Below are positions 23,190 to 36,600 of a stretch of DNA of 64,000 bases, piece by piece. The DNA comes from Mytilus californianus (taxonomy: Eukaryota > Mollusca > Bivalvia > Mytilida > Mytilidae). A program made the position numbers and the translations under genes. A model generated the notes under the pieces. It ran no database searches. It was given only the letters and a program-made list of their open reading frames with translations, and was not told the origin of the DNA. Location of the stretch: contig NW_026262701.1 of assembly GCF_021869535.1 (NCBI RefSeq), positions 8,013,501-8,077,500 on the forward strand, in the 5' to 3' direction. Each line of letters opens with the position of its first letter. The first letter of the stretch is position 1.

Positions 23190-24300
23190 ATGAATAAATT
23201 TATTATATTTTCCCCCGTTATGTACGAAGAACACAGATTAACCATGACAGCACTACCTGCCCTGATATCGATGCAAACTCCACCAGATGTAAGGTACATA
23301 TTTCATTCGTTATCTGATTCTAACACTGGTAGTCCTAGCTTGACCACCGACAAACCAATCTTTTACAATCAGGGAAATATTATAGGCAATGATGTATACT
23401 TTTGGAATGGAGAAATGTGTTAACTTGTTTTGCAAGCAAACGATTTTCCTTTTACAGGTGAAACTCCTGAAACGTTACTTTAAATTGTAGCCGATGTTAA
23501 TGGTCTCTTCAGACAGAGAACCGGTCGGGATCATAAGCTTTCCCCGGGAAACAGAATTCTTCTTTTATGTTATGGTTACAATCATATCCGTCTTATCATA
23601 TGATTTCTGAAATAGTTGACCTTAGTGTTTCGACTACCAAAGATGAAACACATACATGTTTACCTATTTCAAGAAACATATAACCGTCTTATCTATTGGC
23701 CTTCGTTCACTGTTTGATTGGCAGAACTTACAAGGTGGGTGGCCAAAACTTCCGTTTGCAATAGGGCTATCGACGGAAAGTGTGTGGCCGATAACGGAAC
23801 TACAAGACTTAGAATAGTATTACCCAAGACACAGACACTGTCACTGCTTTCACACTCAAGTTGTAATATTGAACGAAGACAGGAAATGTTATGTTGAGTG
23901 CGGATTTCATTGGCATTAGCAATATATTATGTTGATAAGAAATATAGGACAAGAATTACCTTTCCCGACTGAGCTGTTTTTGCTAGGCGACAAAATATAT
24001 CCGAACAGATATCCAGTATTGACACCTTACATGAGACAAACCCTAGAATATGCAGAGGAAGTGTCGAAAATTAAATAGACATATTACACACTATAGAGAA
24101 GAGGTTGAACACGCATTCGGAGAATTAAAAAGAAACAAACACAAAGTTATGAGGACTTTGTGGCGATTCACATCTGTTGTAACTATAAGTTTCTGCATTT
24201 GTGTGTCGTCGAAAAGACTTATTAACATGATAAAAAAAAATATCATTTCATTTTACTATATAGACTGGTATCTCAATTGGGGTTATTTTCTTATTTTGAG
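23190..24300 (+). pseudogene. Decayed Harbinger-type (DDE superfamily 4) transposase
   Basis: A first frame (23190-23423) ends in DVYFWNGEMC. Further frames carry GETPETLL near 23460, LSP..N..LL near 23540-23570, and YPSYHM near 23585-23600. Later pieces are LGDKIYPNRYPVLTPYMRQT at about 23982-24040 and HYREEVEHAFGELKRNKHKVM at 24089-24150. The last resembles the conserved C-terminal block of DDE_Tnp_4 transposases (VEHAFGxLK). Frameshifts and in-frame stops inactivate it. No terminal inverted repeats were identified. It ends roughly 100 bp before the TATA box of MSP130-like copy A. Confidence 0.6.
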
Positions 24301-24385
24301 AGGACCCCTTGTTTTTCGTCAACTGTAATCGTACCCTAGGTACCTAGTTTCCGCATATGTCTACAAGTGACTCATTGTATACATG

Positions 24386-24393
24386 TATATATA
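24386..24393 (+). promoter_or_regulatory. TATA box of MSP130-like copy A
   Basis: TATATATA lies 79 bp upstream of the start codon and is followed 20 bp later by ATATAGTC, a plausible initiator area. Copy B has TATATAAA at 51002 with the same downstream ATATAGTC and a shared 5' UTR block (aaatccggcacttggt). Conservation between paralogs supports a core promoter. Confidence 0.6.
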
Positions 24394-24471
24394 GATCCTA
24401 CTAATTCAATATAGTCTTTCATTTTGAGGAAATCCGGCACTTGGTGACAGCTACCAAAGCAAAATTACAAA

Positions 24472-24682
24472 ATGTTACAATTTATAATAATTTACATTTT
24501 CAATACTTGTTTGTGTGTATCTTCGTTACCGGTATTTAATGATAAAGTTACTTTGGAAAAGTTATGTACATTATATTTGCCACATAGTTATGACACAGAT
24601 GGAACCCCATTATACAAGTATTCTAGTGGAGCCATAGAACAGACAACGTATGATCCTGATAATCACATAGTATATGCTGTAG
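24472..24682 (+). CDS. Copy A exon 1: signal peptide and N terminus
   Basis: Residues 1-70. The ATG opens a strongly hydrophobic stretch ending CLCVSS, a likely signal peptide. The mature part contains SSGAIEQTTYDPDNHIVYAVG. The donor is ag|gtaagt and the exit phase is 1. The start is fixed by the signal peptide and by agreement with copy B. Confidence 0.88.
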
Positions 24683-27600
24683 GTAAGTATAAATGCGTAT
24701 TCAAGATTGTTTTTTTTTTAATTTAATTATTTATTCATTTATTCACTAATTTTATTTTTAATATCCGAAAGGGAAAAAAGTTTTCACAATGACGTCATAT
24801 ACTGATTTTAGGGTCGCATTTTCGAGAACACATAAGGATTTTATACATGATATCATTAGTTACAAATAAAGCATAAAAACATGGAGTTAAACCTATTGAA
24901 AGACACAATGAACCCACGATTTTCTATTATATTTTCCTTTGAACTCTCCTGTTGTCGAGATTCAGGTTCACAAGTACTTGATTTGTCACCCAAAATCTGT
25001 TCAGAAAAGCATCAAAACTTGTTCCTGTATGTACAGATGATAACGGATATGTTCCTAATGTCGTAACTACAATCCCATACCCTTCTCCCGAATGTGACCT
25101 ACCGAATTAGACTTATTACCGGGTTTATAATAACATGAGCAACACAACGGCTGCCACATGTGGAGCAGGATCTGTTTACCCTTCCGGAGCACCTGAGATC
25201 ACCCCCAGTTTTTGGTGGTTTCGTGTTGCTCAGTCTTTATTTTTCTATGTTGTGTTTTGTATACTATTGTTTGTCTATTGGTCTTTTTCTTTTTTTAGCC
25301 ATGGCGTTGTCTTATTTATTTTCGACATATGAGTTTGAATGTCCCTCTCGTATCTTTCGCCCCTCTTTTTATACTTTATTCACACTCCTTAAGATAGATT
25401 GTTACAGTATGTCTGGGAGTATACATGATATAGATTTTTCGACATTCCGATGCAGATCAGCGAGTTCTTAATACTTTCAAAAGAAGTTCATAAAAAATCC
25501 GAAATATAACCTGTTTACCTTTCGCCTTTTAAAAGCGACTTATTAATTTATAAAAAGCGCGGGAATGATTCATGACCCCTCTTCAAATGTTTTTACATTT
25601 TGTTTTTGGAAAAGGTATTATAGATAAAAATAAGTTCCTGATGTTTAAATTTTTCTTTACAAAACAAAGTAGGAAATAAAAGCGTTACCTTGTTTAAAAA
25701 ATTATCATTGACATGGACGATACTTTCAGGAAGACATATGATTTTTTTTTAGGAAAACGGCATCATGTCAGGAATTTTCTTCATTTTTGTAAACTATGCC
25801 AAGCTGTTGACTTTATGCTATCAGAACATCTTAAACTTGTAAATTCATTTCTATTTCTTGAATCTTTGAATTTCCAATATTATGAGCAAATTTGAAGTAC
25901 TCAAAAAGTTCAATTTCTTGGGTCAAAATTGGGCCTAAATATCCAATCTCCTTTAACCCCCTTTTACCAATCAATGCTGTTTGCTATGATAGATGAAACA
26001 TTTAAAACTCCTTTTCTCCTTTTATCATATCTAATCCGTATCTAAAAAAAGAAGAAAAATGAGAATTGGGTTGGTATTACCACTTTAATATGACAATCTA
26101 CATAAACACGGAAATTATACTGGCATAATAGTCTCGGAAGTTTACAGAATTCCATTAAAACATTCAGCGGTGGATTCAAAGGGGGGCGTAGAGGGCGTTC
26201 CCCATTTTAATTGGAAAATATATATTTTTTTTAGCATCAAATCGATCAATAATATTTTTTTATGGAACTACAACCCCTTTCAAAAATTCTGGATCTGCCC
26301 CGCACAATTCTACTTAAATCCTTGTCTTTTTAAGCGATCAAGTCAACATATTTATCCCAATTTAGGAATGACAGATTTGAAGGTTACTTAATTTTTACTG
26401 GTGAAAAAAAATCTGTATATTTCCAAAATGAAAGTAACATATATACCGGTTACCTACAATTGCTTACATCCACTTCATTTGAACTTTGGTGGATAGTTGT
26501 CTCATTGGTAATCATACCATACCACATCTCCTTATTTTTATATACGTAATTCTTTTAGGTGGAAATATTCTACATGTTATTGATGTAAAAAATGTCACAT
26601 CTCCGAAGATCGTTTATCATATGGAGGTTGACAACGTGGATCTAACAGACATTGAATATTGTGGTGGATACATTTTCGTTTCCATGGATAATCTTTTGTT
26701 TAAAGAGGAGGGGCGTGTTGTTATATACAGGAATTTCTCAACATCAGAGCTGATGATCGAAAAATATAACATAACAGGTGAATTTTATTTAATGGTGTTG
26801 CTTGTATGTTTTAACGATTAAGATATCTGTACTTGTATTAAGTATGGCAAATCAAGAATATTAGAAAATTAGTTTAAAATAACATTATCACTCAAAAGAA
26901 AACAATATATATCTAGAGCAAACACACAAGTGTTTTGTTTCTTCTTTCTATTAACTATTTTGGTTTATTGTTGTATATAGGGCTTGTATTATATTTGCCT
27001 TCGGGTTTATATGATCCGTTCATCCTATTTTGACTCCTCAAAATTCAAGAGTCTATCCTAAATTGAGGTAAATTGTATGGCTTTCCAAATACCGTTTCGA
27101 TTCCTAACATCACTGAAGAGACATTAATTGTCGAAATCCGGATATGGTGTACAAAAATCTTTGAACCTTTTGTTTGCGGTATACCATTTTTTCCGCAAGT
27201 TTATTGTTTTCTGTTTAGTATTAAATTAATAATTAAGATCCATTTATTACATCGGTGATCCGTTTATTTGGCAATCGCCAATGGCAGTCAGCAGGGTTTA
27301 AGAACATTTGTTGTTCGACCTGTTAGTAAAATGCGTTTTGTTAAAATATACTTTTTCACTTTTTTGTTCTTTTGGAAAATGTTGTTTGTGCTGTATTTAG
27401 ACCCCTCTAACAGGAAATTTGTTTTGCATGCACACGTATAAAAATTGCGGTTTTTATCCAACGCAATCATAGGTTTGAACGTTGTTTTCAATTTAGACTT
27501 GTTTATATTTTTTCGTTTGGGCTTGTATTATATTTGCCTTCGGGTTTATATGATCCGTTCATCCTATTTTGACTCTTTCAAAATTCAAGAGTCTATCCTA

Positions 27601-30600
27601 ATTTGAGGTAAATTATATGGCCTTCCAAATACCGTTTCGATTCCTAACATCACTGAAGAGACATTAATTGTCGAAATCCGGATATGGTGTACAAATTTTT
27701 GCACCTCATGTTTGCGGTATACCATCTTTTCCGCTAGTTTATTGTTTATTGTTTTCTGTTTGGTAATAAATTAACAATAAGATCTTTTTTGTTACATCTT
27801 GTGATCCGTTTATTTGGCAATCGCCAATGGCAGTCAGCAGGGTTTAAGAACATCAGTTGTTCGACCTGCTAGTCAAATGCGTTTTGTTAAAATATACTTT
27901 TTCACTCATTTGGTCTTTTGGAAAATGTTGTTTGTGCAGTATTTAGATCCCTCTACCAAGAAATTTGTTTTGCATGCACACGTATAAAAATTGCGGTTTT
28001 TATCCAACGCAATCATAGGTTTGAACGTTGTTTTCAATTTAGACTTGAAAACAACGTTCAAACCTATGATTGCGTTGGATAAAAACCGCAATTTTTATAC
28101 GTGTGCATGCAAAAAAAAAATTCTTGTTAGAGGGGTCTAAATACAGCACAAACAACATTTTCCAAAAGACCAAAAAAGTGAAAAAGTATATTTTAACAAA
28201 ACGCATTTGACTAACAGGTCGAACAACAAATGTTCTTAAACCCTGCTGATATATATATATATATATACAATAGGGTTTAAGAACATTTGTTTTTCGACCT
28301 GTTAGTCAAATGCGTTATGTTAAAATATACTTTTTCACTTTTTTGGTCTTTTGGAAAATGTTGTTTGTGCTGTATTTAGACCCCTCTAACAAGAAATTTG
28401 TTTTGCATGCACACAAAAATTGCGGTTTTTATCCAACGCAATCATAGGTTTGAACGTTGTTTTCAATTTAGACTTGTTTATAAATATACAATATATGTAC
28501 ATTGTCGGAAAATATAAAATTTATTTGTATGAGCTTTAGAACCAGGACGAAAACCGCAATTTATATTGTCTAAATACAGCACAAACAACATTTTCAAAAG
28601 ACCAATAAAGTGAAAAAGTATATTTTAACAAAACGCATTTGACTAGCCGGTCGAACAACGGATGTTCTTAAACACTGCTGACTGCAATGGCGATTGCCAA
28701 ATAAACGGATCACCAGATGTAACAAAATGGATCTTAATAATTAATTTAATACTAAACAGAAAACAATAAACTTGCGGAAAAGATGGTATACCGCAAACAT
28801 AAGGTGCAAAAAATTGGTACACCATATCCGGATTTGGACAATTAATGTCTCTTCAGTGATGTTAGGAATCGAAACGGTATTTGGAAGGCCATATAATTTA
28901 CCTCAATTTAGGTTAGACTCTTGAATTTTGAAGATTCGAAATAGGATGAACGGATTATATAAACCCGGAGGCAAATATAATACAAGCCCAAACGAAAAAA
29001 TATAAACAAGTCTAAATTGAAAACAACGTTCAAACCTATGATTGCGTTGGATAAAAACATATATATATATATATATATATATAATGTCTAAAAATAGCAA
29101 CAATCAACATCCAATCTATTTAATCTAGATTTTGTCATTTGATAAGGGACTTTCCGCATCGTATATATATATATATATATATATATACGTTGCGGAAAGT
29201 CTATATATATATATACTCAACAACAAAAGAAACGCACCGTGCACCTCCAATTATTTTTTTGGAACACAGATTTCTATTGCATATTTTTTTCAAATGATTG
29301 AAATTAGTCCTAAGGTTGTCACAACGTTCTGAAGTCATATTTAATACCAAATTCTGAAAAAAAGAGTTTTTTTTAAAATCTAAAAAAAAAAACACAATGG
29401 AATTTTAAGCGCCTGTCATACAAGTGAGAGGTTTAGCTAGTTATAAAACCAGGTTGAATCCACCATATTCTACATAAGGAAATGCCTGCACATCAGGAAT
29501 ATGACAGTTGTTTTCCATTCGTTTGATGTGTTTGAGCTTTTGATTTTGCCATTTGATAAGGGACTTTCCGCTTTGAATTTTCCTTGGAGTTCGGAATTTT
29601 TGTTATATTTACTTTTTGTTAACAAAAAATGTTGCCACATTTGTAAAAACTAAAGACAAGTGTATCTTTTCGCCTGAAAACAACGAAAATGACTTTGATC
29701 TGAAGTTTAAAATCGATTTCTTGTCTGATGACCGTTTTGAAATTGACTTATCTCAGATTTTTGTCTTTTGCGTTTGAAATCTCAATTGTCGCTACTGAAA
29801 TGAAAATTTCTCTTTAAAAGACGCATAAATTTCAAGGTTATGCTTAAAATATAAAAGATTTCTACAAATGTGTAGCAAAAACAAGAAATTTTGAAACTTC
29901 TATATATGATAAGATGTGGTGCGTTATTTAATTGTTAAGTATATTTTACATTGTGACCCTATTTGCTTTCATCGCGTAAATCAGATTCATTTTTATATTC
30001 TAGGCCAAACTCTAGTAAATGTACATTTATTTAACACACATCAAATGTTTATTTATTTTTTAGTTGGATCATTACCCGATATGGTCTACCCATCAAAAGA
30101 CTGCAATACAATATTGGTTGCGGTAGAAGCCGAGGCCTATCAAGATGATGGTAAAATTGTAGATCCCGAAGGTGGAGTCGGGATAATAAAAATTGAAAAT
30201 GACGAAGCAACGTATAAAAAGTTGGACTTCAAAGAATTCAATTCAAAGTAATTATTCAATGTAATTATCTATTTGTGTGCATTTTATTATTATCATTAGT
30301 GCTAGATAATACTCCCTTAAACAAATAGTTGGGGAAAATAAATCTAAATTTAGTGTTAACACTAGACAATACTCCCTTAAACAAAGAATTGGGGGAAATA
30401 AATCTAAATTTAGTGTTAATGCTAGACAATACTCCCTTAAACAAAGAATAGGGGAAATTAAATCTAAATTGAGGTTAATGCTAGACAATACTCCCTTAAA
30501 CAAAGAATTGGAGAAAATAAATCTAAATTTAGGTTAATGCTAGATAATACTCCCTTAAACAAAGAATTGGAGAAAATAAATCCAAATTTAGTTTTAATGC

Positions 30601-33600
30601 TAGACAATACTCCCTTAAACAAAGAATAGGGGAAATTAAATCTAAATTGAGGTTAATGCTAGATAATACTCCCTTAAACAAAGAATTGGAGAAAATAAAT
30701 CCAAATTTAGTGTTAATGCTAGATAATACTCCCTTAAACAAAGAATAGGGGAAAATAAATCTAAATTTAGGTTAATGCTAGATAATACTCCCTTAAACAA
30801 ACAATTGGAGAAAATAAATCCAAATTTAGTGTTAATGCTAGATAATACTCCCTTAAACAAAGAATAGGGGAAATTAAATCTAAATTGAGGTTAATGCTAG
30901 ATAATACTCCCTTAAACAAAGAATTGGAGAAAATAAATCCAAATTTAGTGTTAATGCTAGACAATACTCCCTTAAACAAAGAATAGGGGAAATTAAATCT
31001 AAATTTAGGTTAATGCTAGATAATACTCCCTTAAACAAAGAATTGGAGAAAATAAATCCAAATTTAGTGTTAATGCTAGACAATACTCCCTTAAACAAAG
31101 AATAGGGGAAATTAAATCTAAATTGAGGTTAATGCTAGATAATACTCCCTTAAACAAAGAATTGGAGAAAATAAATCCAAATTTAGTTTTAATGCTAGAC
31201 AATACTCCCTTAAACAAAGAATAGGGGAAATTAAATCTAAATTGAGGTTAATGCTAGATAATACTCCCTTAAACAAAGAATTGGAGAAAATAAATCCAAA
31301 TTTAGTGTTAATGCTAGATAATACTCCCTTAAACAAAGAATAGGGGAAAATAAATCTAAATTTATGTTAATGCTAGATAATACTCCCTTAAACAAACAAT
31401 TGGAGAAAATAAATCCAAATTTAGTGTTAATGCTAGATAATACTCCCTTAAACAAAGAATAGGGGAAATTAAATCTAAATTGAGGTTAATGCTAGATAAT
31501 ACTCCCTTAAACAAAGAATTGGAGAAAATAAATCCAAATTTAGTGTTAATGCTAGACCATACTCCCTTAAACAAAGAATAGGGGAAATTAAATCTAAATT
31601 TAGGTTAATGCTAGATAATACTCCCTTAAACAAAGAATTGGAGAAAATAAATCCAAATTTAGTGTTAATGCTAGATAATACTCCCTTAAACAAAGAATTG
31701 GAGAAAATAAATCCAAATTTAGTGTTAATGCTAGACAATACTCCCTTAAACAAAGAATAGGGGAAATTAAATCTAAATTGAGGTTAATGCTAGATAATAC
31801 TCCCTTAAACAAAGAATTGGAGAAAATAAATCCAAATTTAGTGTTAATGCTAGACAATACTCCCTTAAACAAAGAATTGGAGAAAATAAATCCAAATTTA
31901 GTGTTAATGCTAGATAATACTCCCTTAAACAAAGAATTGGAGAAAATAAATCCAAATTTAGTGTTAATGCTAGACAATACTCCCTTAAACAAAGAATTGG
32001 AGAAAATAAATCCAAATTTAGTGTTAATGCTAGACAATACTCCCTTAAACAAAGAATTGGAGAAAATAAATCCAAATTTAGTGTTAATGCTAGACAATAC
32101 TCCCTTAAACAAAGAATAGGGGAAAATGATTCTAAATTAAGGTTAATGCTAGACATGCTCCCTTAAACAAAGAATTGGGGGAAAAATCTAAATTTAGGTT
32201 AATGCTTGATAATACTCCCTTAAACAAAGAATTGGGGAAAATAAATCTAAATTTAGGTTAATGCTAGATAATACTCCCTTAAATAAAGAATTGGGGAAAA
32301 TAAATCTAAATTTAGTGTTAATGCTAGACAATACTCCCTTAAACAAAGAATAGGGGAAATTAAATCTAAATTGAGATTAATGCTAGATAATACTCCCTTA
32401 AACAAAGAATTGGAGAAAATAAATCCAAATTTAGTGTTAATGCTAGACAATACTCCCTTAAACAAAGAATAGGGGAAAATAAATCTAAATTTAAGTTAAT
32501 GCTAGATAATACTCCCTTAAACAAAGAATAGGGGAAAATAAATCTAAATTCAATTATTAGTGTTAATGCTTGATAATAGTCCCTTAAACACAGAATTTTA
32601 ATTGGGGAAAATAAATCTAAATTTAGGTTAATGCTAAATAATACTCCCTTAAACAAAGAATTGGGGAAAATAAATCTAAATTTAAATTTTTTGTGTTTTA
32701 TTCACTATTGATTGATTACAATTGTTTAAACTAATATAATTGTCAACAACTATTCGTCTTTTACAAAAACAAACAAAATATATCTCATCATATCTATTAA
32801 CAACGCATTAGTTGTTCCTATTTTTGTTTTACATACTCTTCATTACTATGGGATTTAAAAAATATAAATATATTACTGAAAAATTACATTTCCAGTTCTA
32901 ATGATGATATAATGGATGTCTGCTTAATGTCCAGCGGAAAATTAATATGCATATTCAGGTCGAGAACGTGTTAATGTAATATGAATATCAACCCTTCTTT
33001 GTACTAGATCGACACGCTGAGCCGGATTTTTAACATGCAGTTCACAAGGTAACAGTCCGCAGGAAGACTTATCACCTTACCCGGACTCATTATTCTGACT
33101 CCGAGCCGACCAGTCTTTGCTCTTACTTCCTAATGCCACGTGCTTAGGAGGAGAAGCAGCAAATACCAATTTGCAAGTCTTTGGTTTGACCCGAACCGGG
33201 TTCGAACCCATGACCTCCCGCACTCGATGCGAACACGCTACCACGAAACCACCTTAATAGTTAAGGCAAATGTAAAATATAAATACTACTCAAGAGAACG
33301 TTAACCTTGTTTTTCTTATATCATATTGTATACAAGCAGTAAATTTCCTCAGTTGGAAAAAATCTCGGCAAAAATAGCATGTTTGATGACTTTTGTTACA
33401 GATGGTCAGAATTAGAATCAAAGGGATTACGCTTTGTACATAGAGTAAACAACAACAACTTTTCCAACGATGTGGAACCAGAATGTATATCATATAACAA
33501 AGATTATTCTAAAGCTTACATTTGTCTTCAGGTAATGCTTTTGATTGATTTTATATTATACTAGTGTTATATTTGCAACTCAGGATTAAAAGAAATGTTT

Positions 33601-36600
33601 TCCCATATTGCTACATTTTATTATTTAATTATAGAAATATGGGATATAAAATAAACAAAGGCATCGTGTTGTCAACACACTTTCAAGGGGGAGGGGGGAA
33701 ATCCAAGACAGCCTGTTCGATTATAGTAAAATTGTGAGAGAATACATCGGATACGGTCCAAGACATGGCATTCAATGCCGAATACAAACAAAGCCAAAAA
33801 CAGGAAGCAAAAAACACTGACAACATATATTTCTTCAAACAGTATCAAATGATTCAACAGTTCTTTTATTTCTCAATGACAGAAAACCAGATGAAAAATT
33901 ATAAAAAACGCACAGGCATTAAAAAACACAAATACATATAATTTTTATTAGATAATATCGGCTGTTCAGTTGGCCTCATATATTACCCATGAAAGTGGGC
34001 AGTTTTTGAAAAGCATCTAAATATTAAATTAATTGTATATGATTTTTTAAAGATCGACAATTGATTGGTCGTTTATATATATATATATATCACATTTTGT
34101 GTGTCAGGATGTATGTGTTCTCTATTGAGGCTTGCACATTTCATTGTATCAATAATAATTTGTAACTTTTTTTTAAGGAGAATAATGCAATAGCTATCGT
34201 CGACATTGCCACAGAAACCATAGAAGATATATTACCATTAGGTTTCAAGTCATGGGGAGAACTTATGATGGACCCGAGTGACAAAGATGGTATGCAATAT
34301 ATTAATTGTGCCCGATATTTCGTGAGGCTCTTGTCCTCGTTTCTTCGTTATATATTAAAAACACATTATTTGAATATATCTTTCAATTTCTTTTCGTTTA
34401 CATACCTGCGACAAATACTGTAAAGCTATTCTTTATCAAATAATTTATCATGCACACATTTCCGATTTTTCTGCACGAAATTAGTAGCTTGAACTCTGAG
34501 ATACATCTCTAACGGTAAGATAAAAATTGAAGAAAAAACATACAAACAAAATAAAAGGCAGTCAAATTATGAAAAAAAATGTATCATACAGAAATTTATG
34601 AGTTTTGAAAACTAGCTTCGAATTTTAAGATTTATTGATATTCTTCAACTGGATTTTATTTGCATGATAAATTTTCACACGAATTTTCTATCTTTTCATT
34701 CTTGACAATAGTCTTTAAGTTTAAATAATACATGTCGAATCTTTGATTATAAAATTGAAAATATAACATATTATAGATTTTTCTCTTCTTTTGGAGGAAT
34801 TCATCTGAGGTCCTGGCCAATCTATGGCATGTATCAACCTGATTCTATTCACGTGATAAATGTGGCGGGAAATGAATACCTAGTGACATCTAATGAGGGT
34901 GACTCTAAGGATTACTCAGACTGGGGAGGATTTAATGAAGAAGAACGTGTTCGAGATATCATCTTATCAGGTATAAAAATTTGAAACATCATTTTATAAA
35001 TTCATGCGTCCGAAGCCCTTTCTGGATTTACCTTCATCAGAAACGCTCAAACCGAATATTCGAATGGCAAGGATGGATGTATAAGAATAGAAACAGTTGC
35101 AGGACTATTAGACCTAAAAAGGACATAGAAAAATAGCCAAATCCATATAAGATCAACTTTGCCTTAACAATGATCATTATAAACGCTGTTTTTAGAATTT
35201 AGTTATTTAGAAATTATGAAATATGTAGCTAAAGGAGTTTGGTGCTTTTAAAAGATTTTTGTTAAATTTTAATCGTTAAGTAATTATCAAGTGGACGAAC
35301 CATAGTACATTATATATATTATATATCCTTTCTTTTATTTTTTATCCGCAAATACACAAGTACAAGGAAGACATGTAAGGCATTGCATTACATACATAAA
35401 CATAAATATACAATATATCTCATCACCAAATACATAGGTACAGAGAAGACATGTAATACATTACATTATACGAACATAAATATACAATATATACAACAAT
35501 ATTTCAATTTATTCAGGAGGACACACTCGTTTGTTTATAATTCGTTAAAAACTTACATACATTTATGAGATCTGTCCTATTTGTAGAAGACATAATTTCA
35601 GTAAATAGTATAAAATTTGACCTTCTATCAAAATAAATATAAATTTGAAAATTGAAAACATACTATTTGATATTCTGTAAATATACTGTTTAAGTTTATG
35701 ATGTTTTTATCACGTAAAATGAATATTCACTATTTAATTGTACTAGCTTTTTTTTTAAGAAAATTCTACGATTGTTAAATGGGCTGCTGACCACAAACTT
35801 TCTACGACTCTCCAAAACGATAACATGCTAGGTAAATGTTTTAATTAATATAAAAAAAAAATGCTTTACTTGAATAGAAATAAGAAGATGTGGTATGAGT
35901 GTCAATAAGACAACTCTCCATCCAAGTCACAATTTGTAAAAAGTAAACAATTATAGGTCAAAGTACGGCCTTCAACACGGAGCCTTGTCTCACACCGAAC
36001 ACCAAGCTATAAAGGGCCCCAAAATAACTAGTGTAAAAAAATTCAAACAGGAAAACCAACGGTCTAATCTATATAAAAAAACGAGAAACGAGAAACACTT
36101 ATAAACCACATCAACAAACGAAAACCACATAACAACAGGTTCCTGACTTACGACAGGTGCAAACAAATGCAGCGGGGTTAAACTGAACGAATAAATTTGA
36201 TCTACGACACAATATAGATACAATATTGATAAAAAAAAGGGGGAGATGTAAAACAATGTCAAAAAGACAACTCTAACCTTGGACAAAGTGGCGTTAAATA
36301 AAATAACGTACACAGGTTAAGTTTAAATATAATAATTTTGTTGTTATTGAAACAAATATTAGCTTTCACCCTACGGCCTTCAACAATGAGCAAAATCAAT
36401 ACAGCACAGCAAGCTATAAAAGACCAGAAATACAAATGTAAGAAAATTTAAATGATAAAAGTAACGGCATGATTTATGTACAAAGCAATAAACGAGAAAC
36501 AAATATGACAAAAGCAGCAAACGACAACTAGGAAATTTAATGAGAACATTTTCTCAACCAACTGGAAACAACTTAACATTGTCATTGACCAAACATGTCC

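Noticed and set aside
25135-25471. Overlapping hydrophobic frames that look like a small membrane protein
   Set aside because: They lie in a dispersed repeat in intron 1 of copy A that recurs reversed at 53640-53830.
31778-32119. Plus-strand 113-codon repeat protein (MLDNTPLNKELEKINPNLVL units)
   Set aside because: Only the homogeneous 60-bp part is open. It lies inside intron 3 of a well-supported gene.
30252-32656. Many open frames of 70-170 codons with a repeating 20-residue pattern
   Set aside because: They arise from the 59/60-bp minisatellite in an intron; both strands are open for the same reason.
33180-33260. Possible tRNA gene on the minus strand
   Set aside because: A and B boxes are good, but it is the head of a longer SINE-like sequence and I could not confirm a full cloverleaf.
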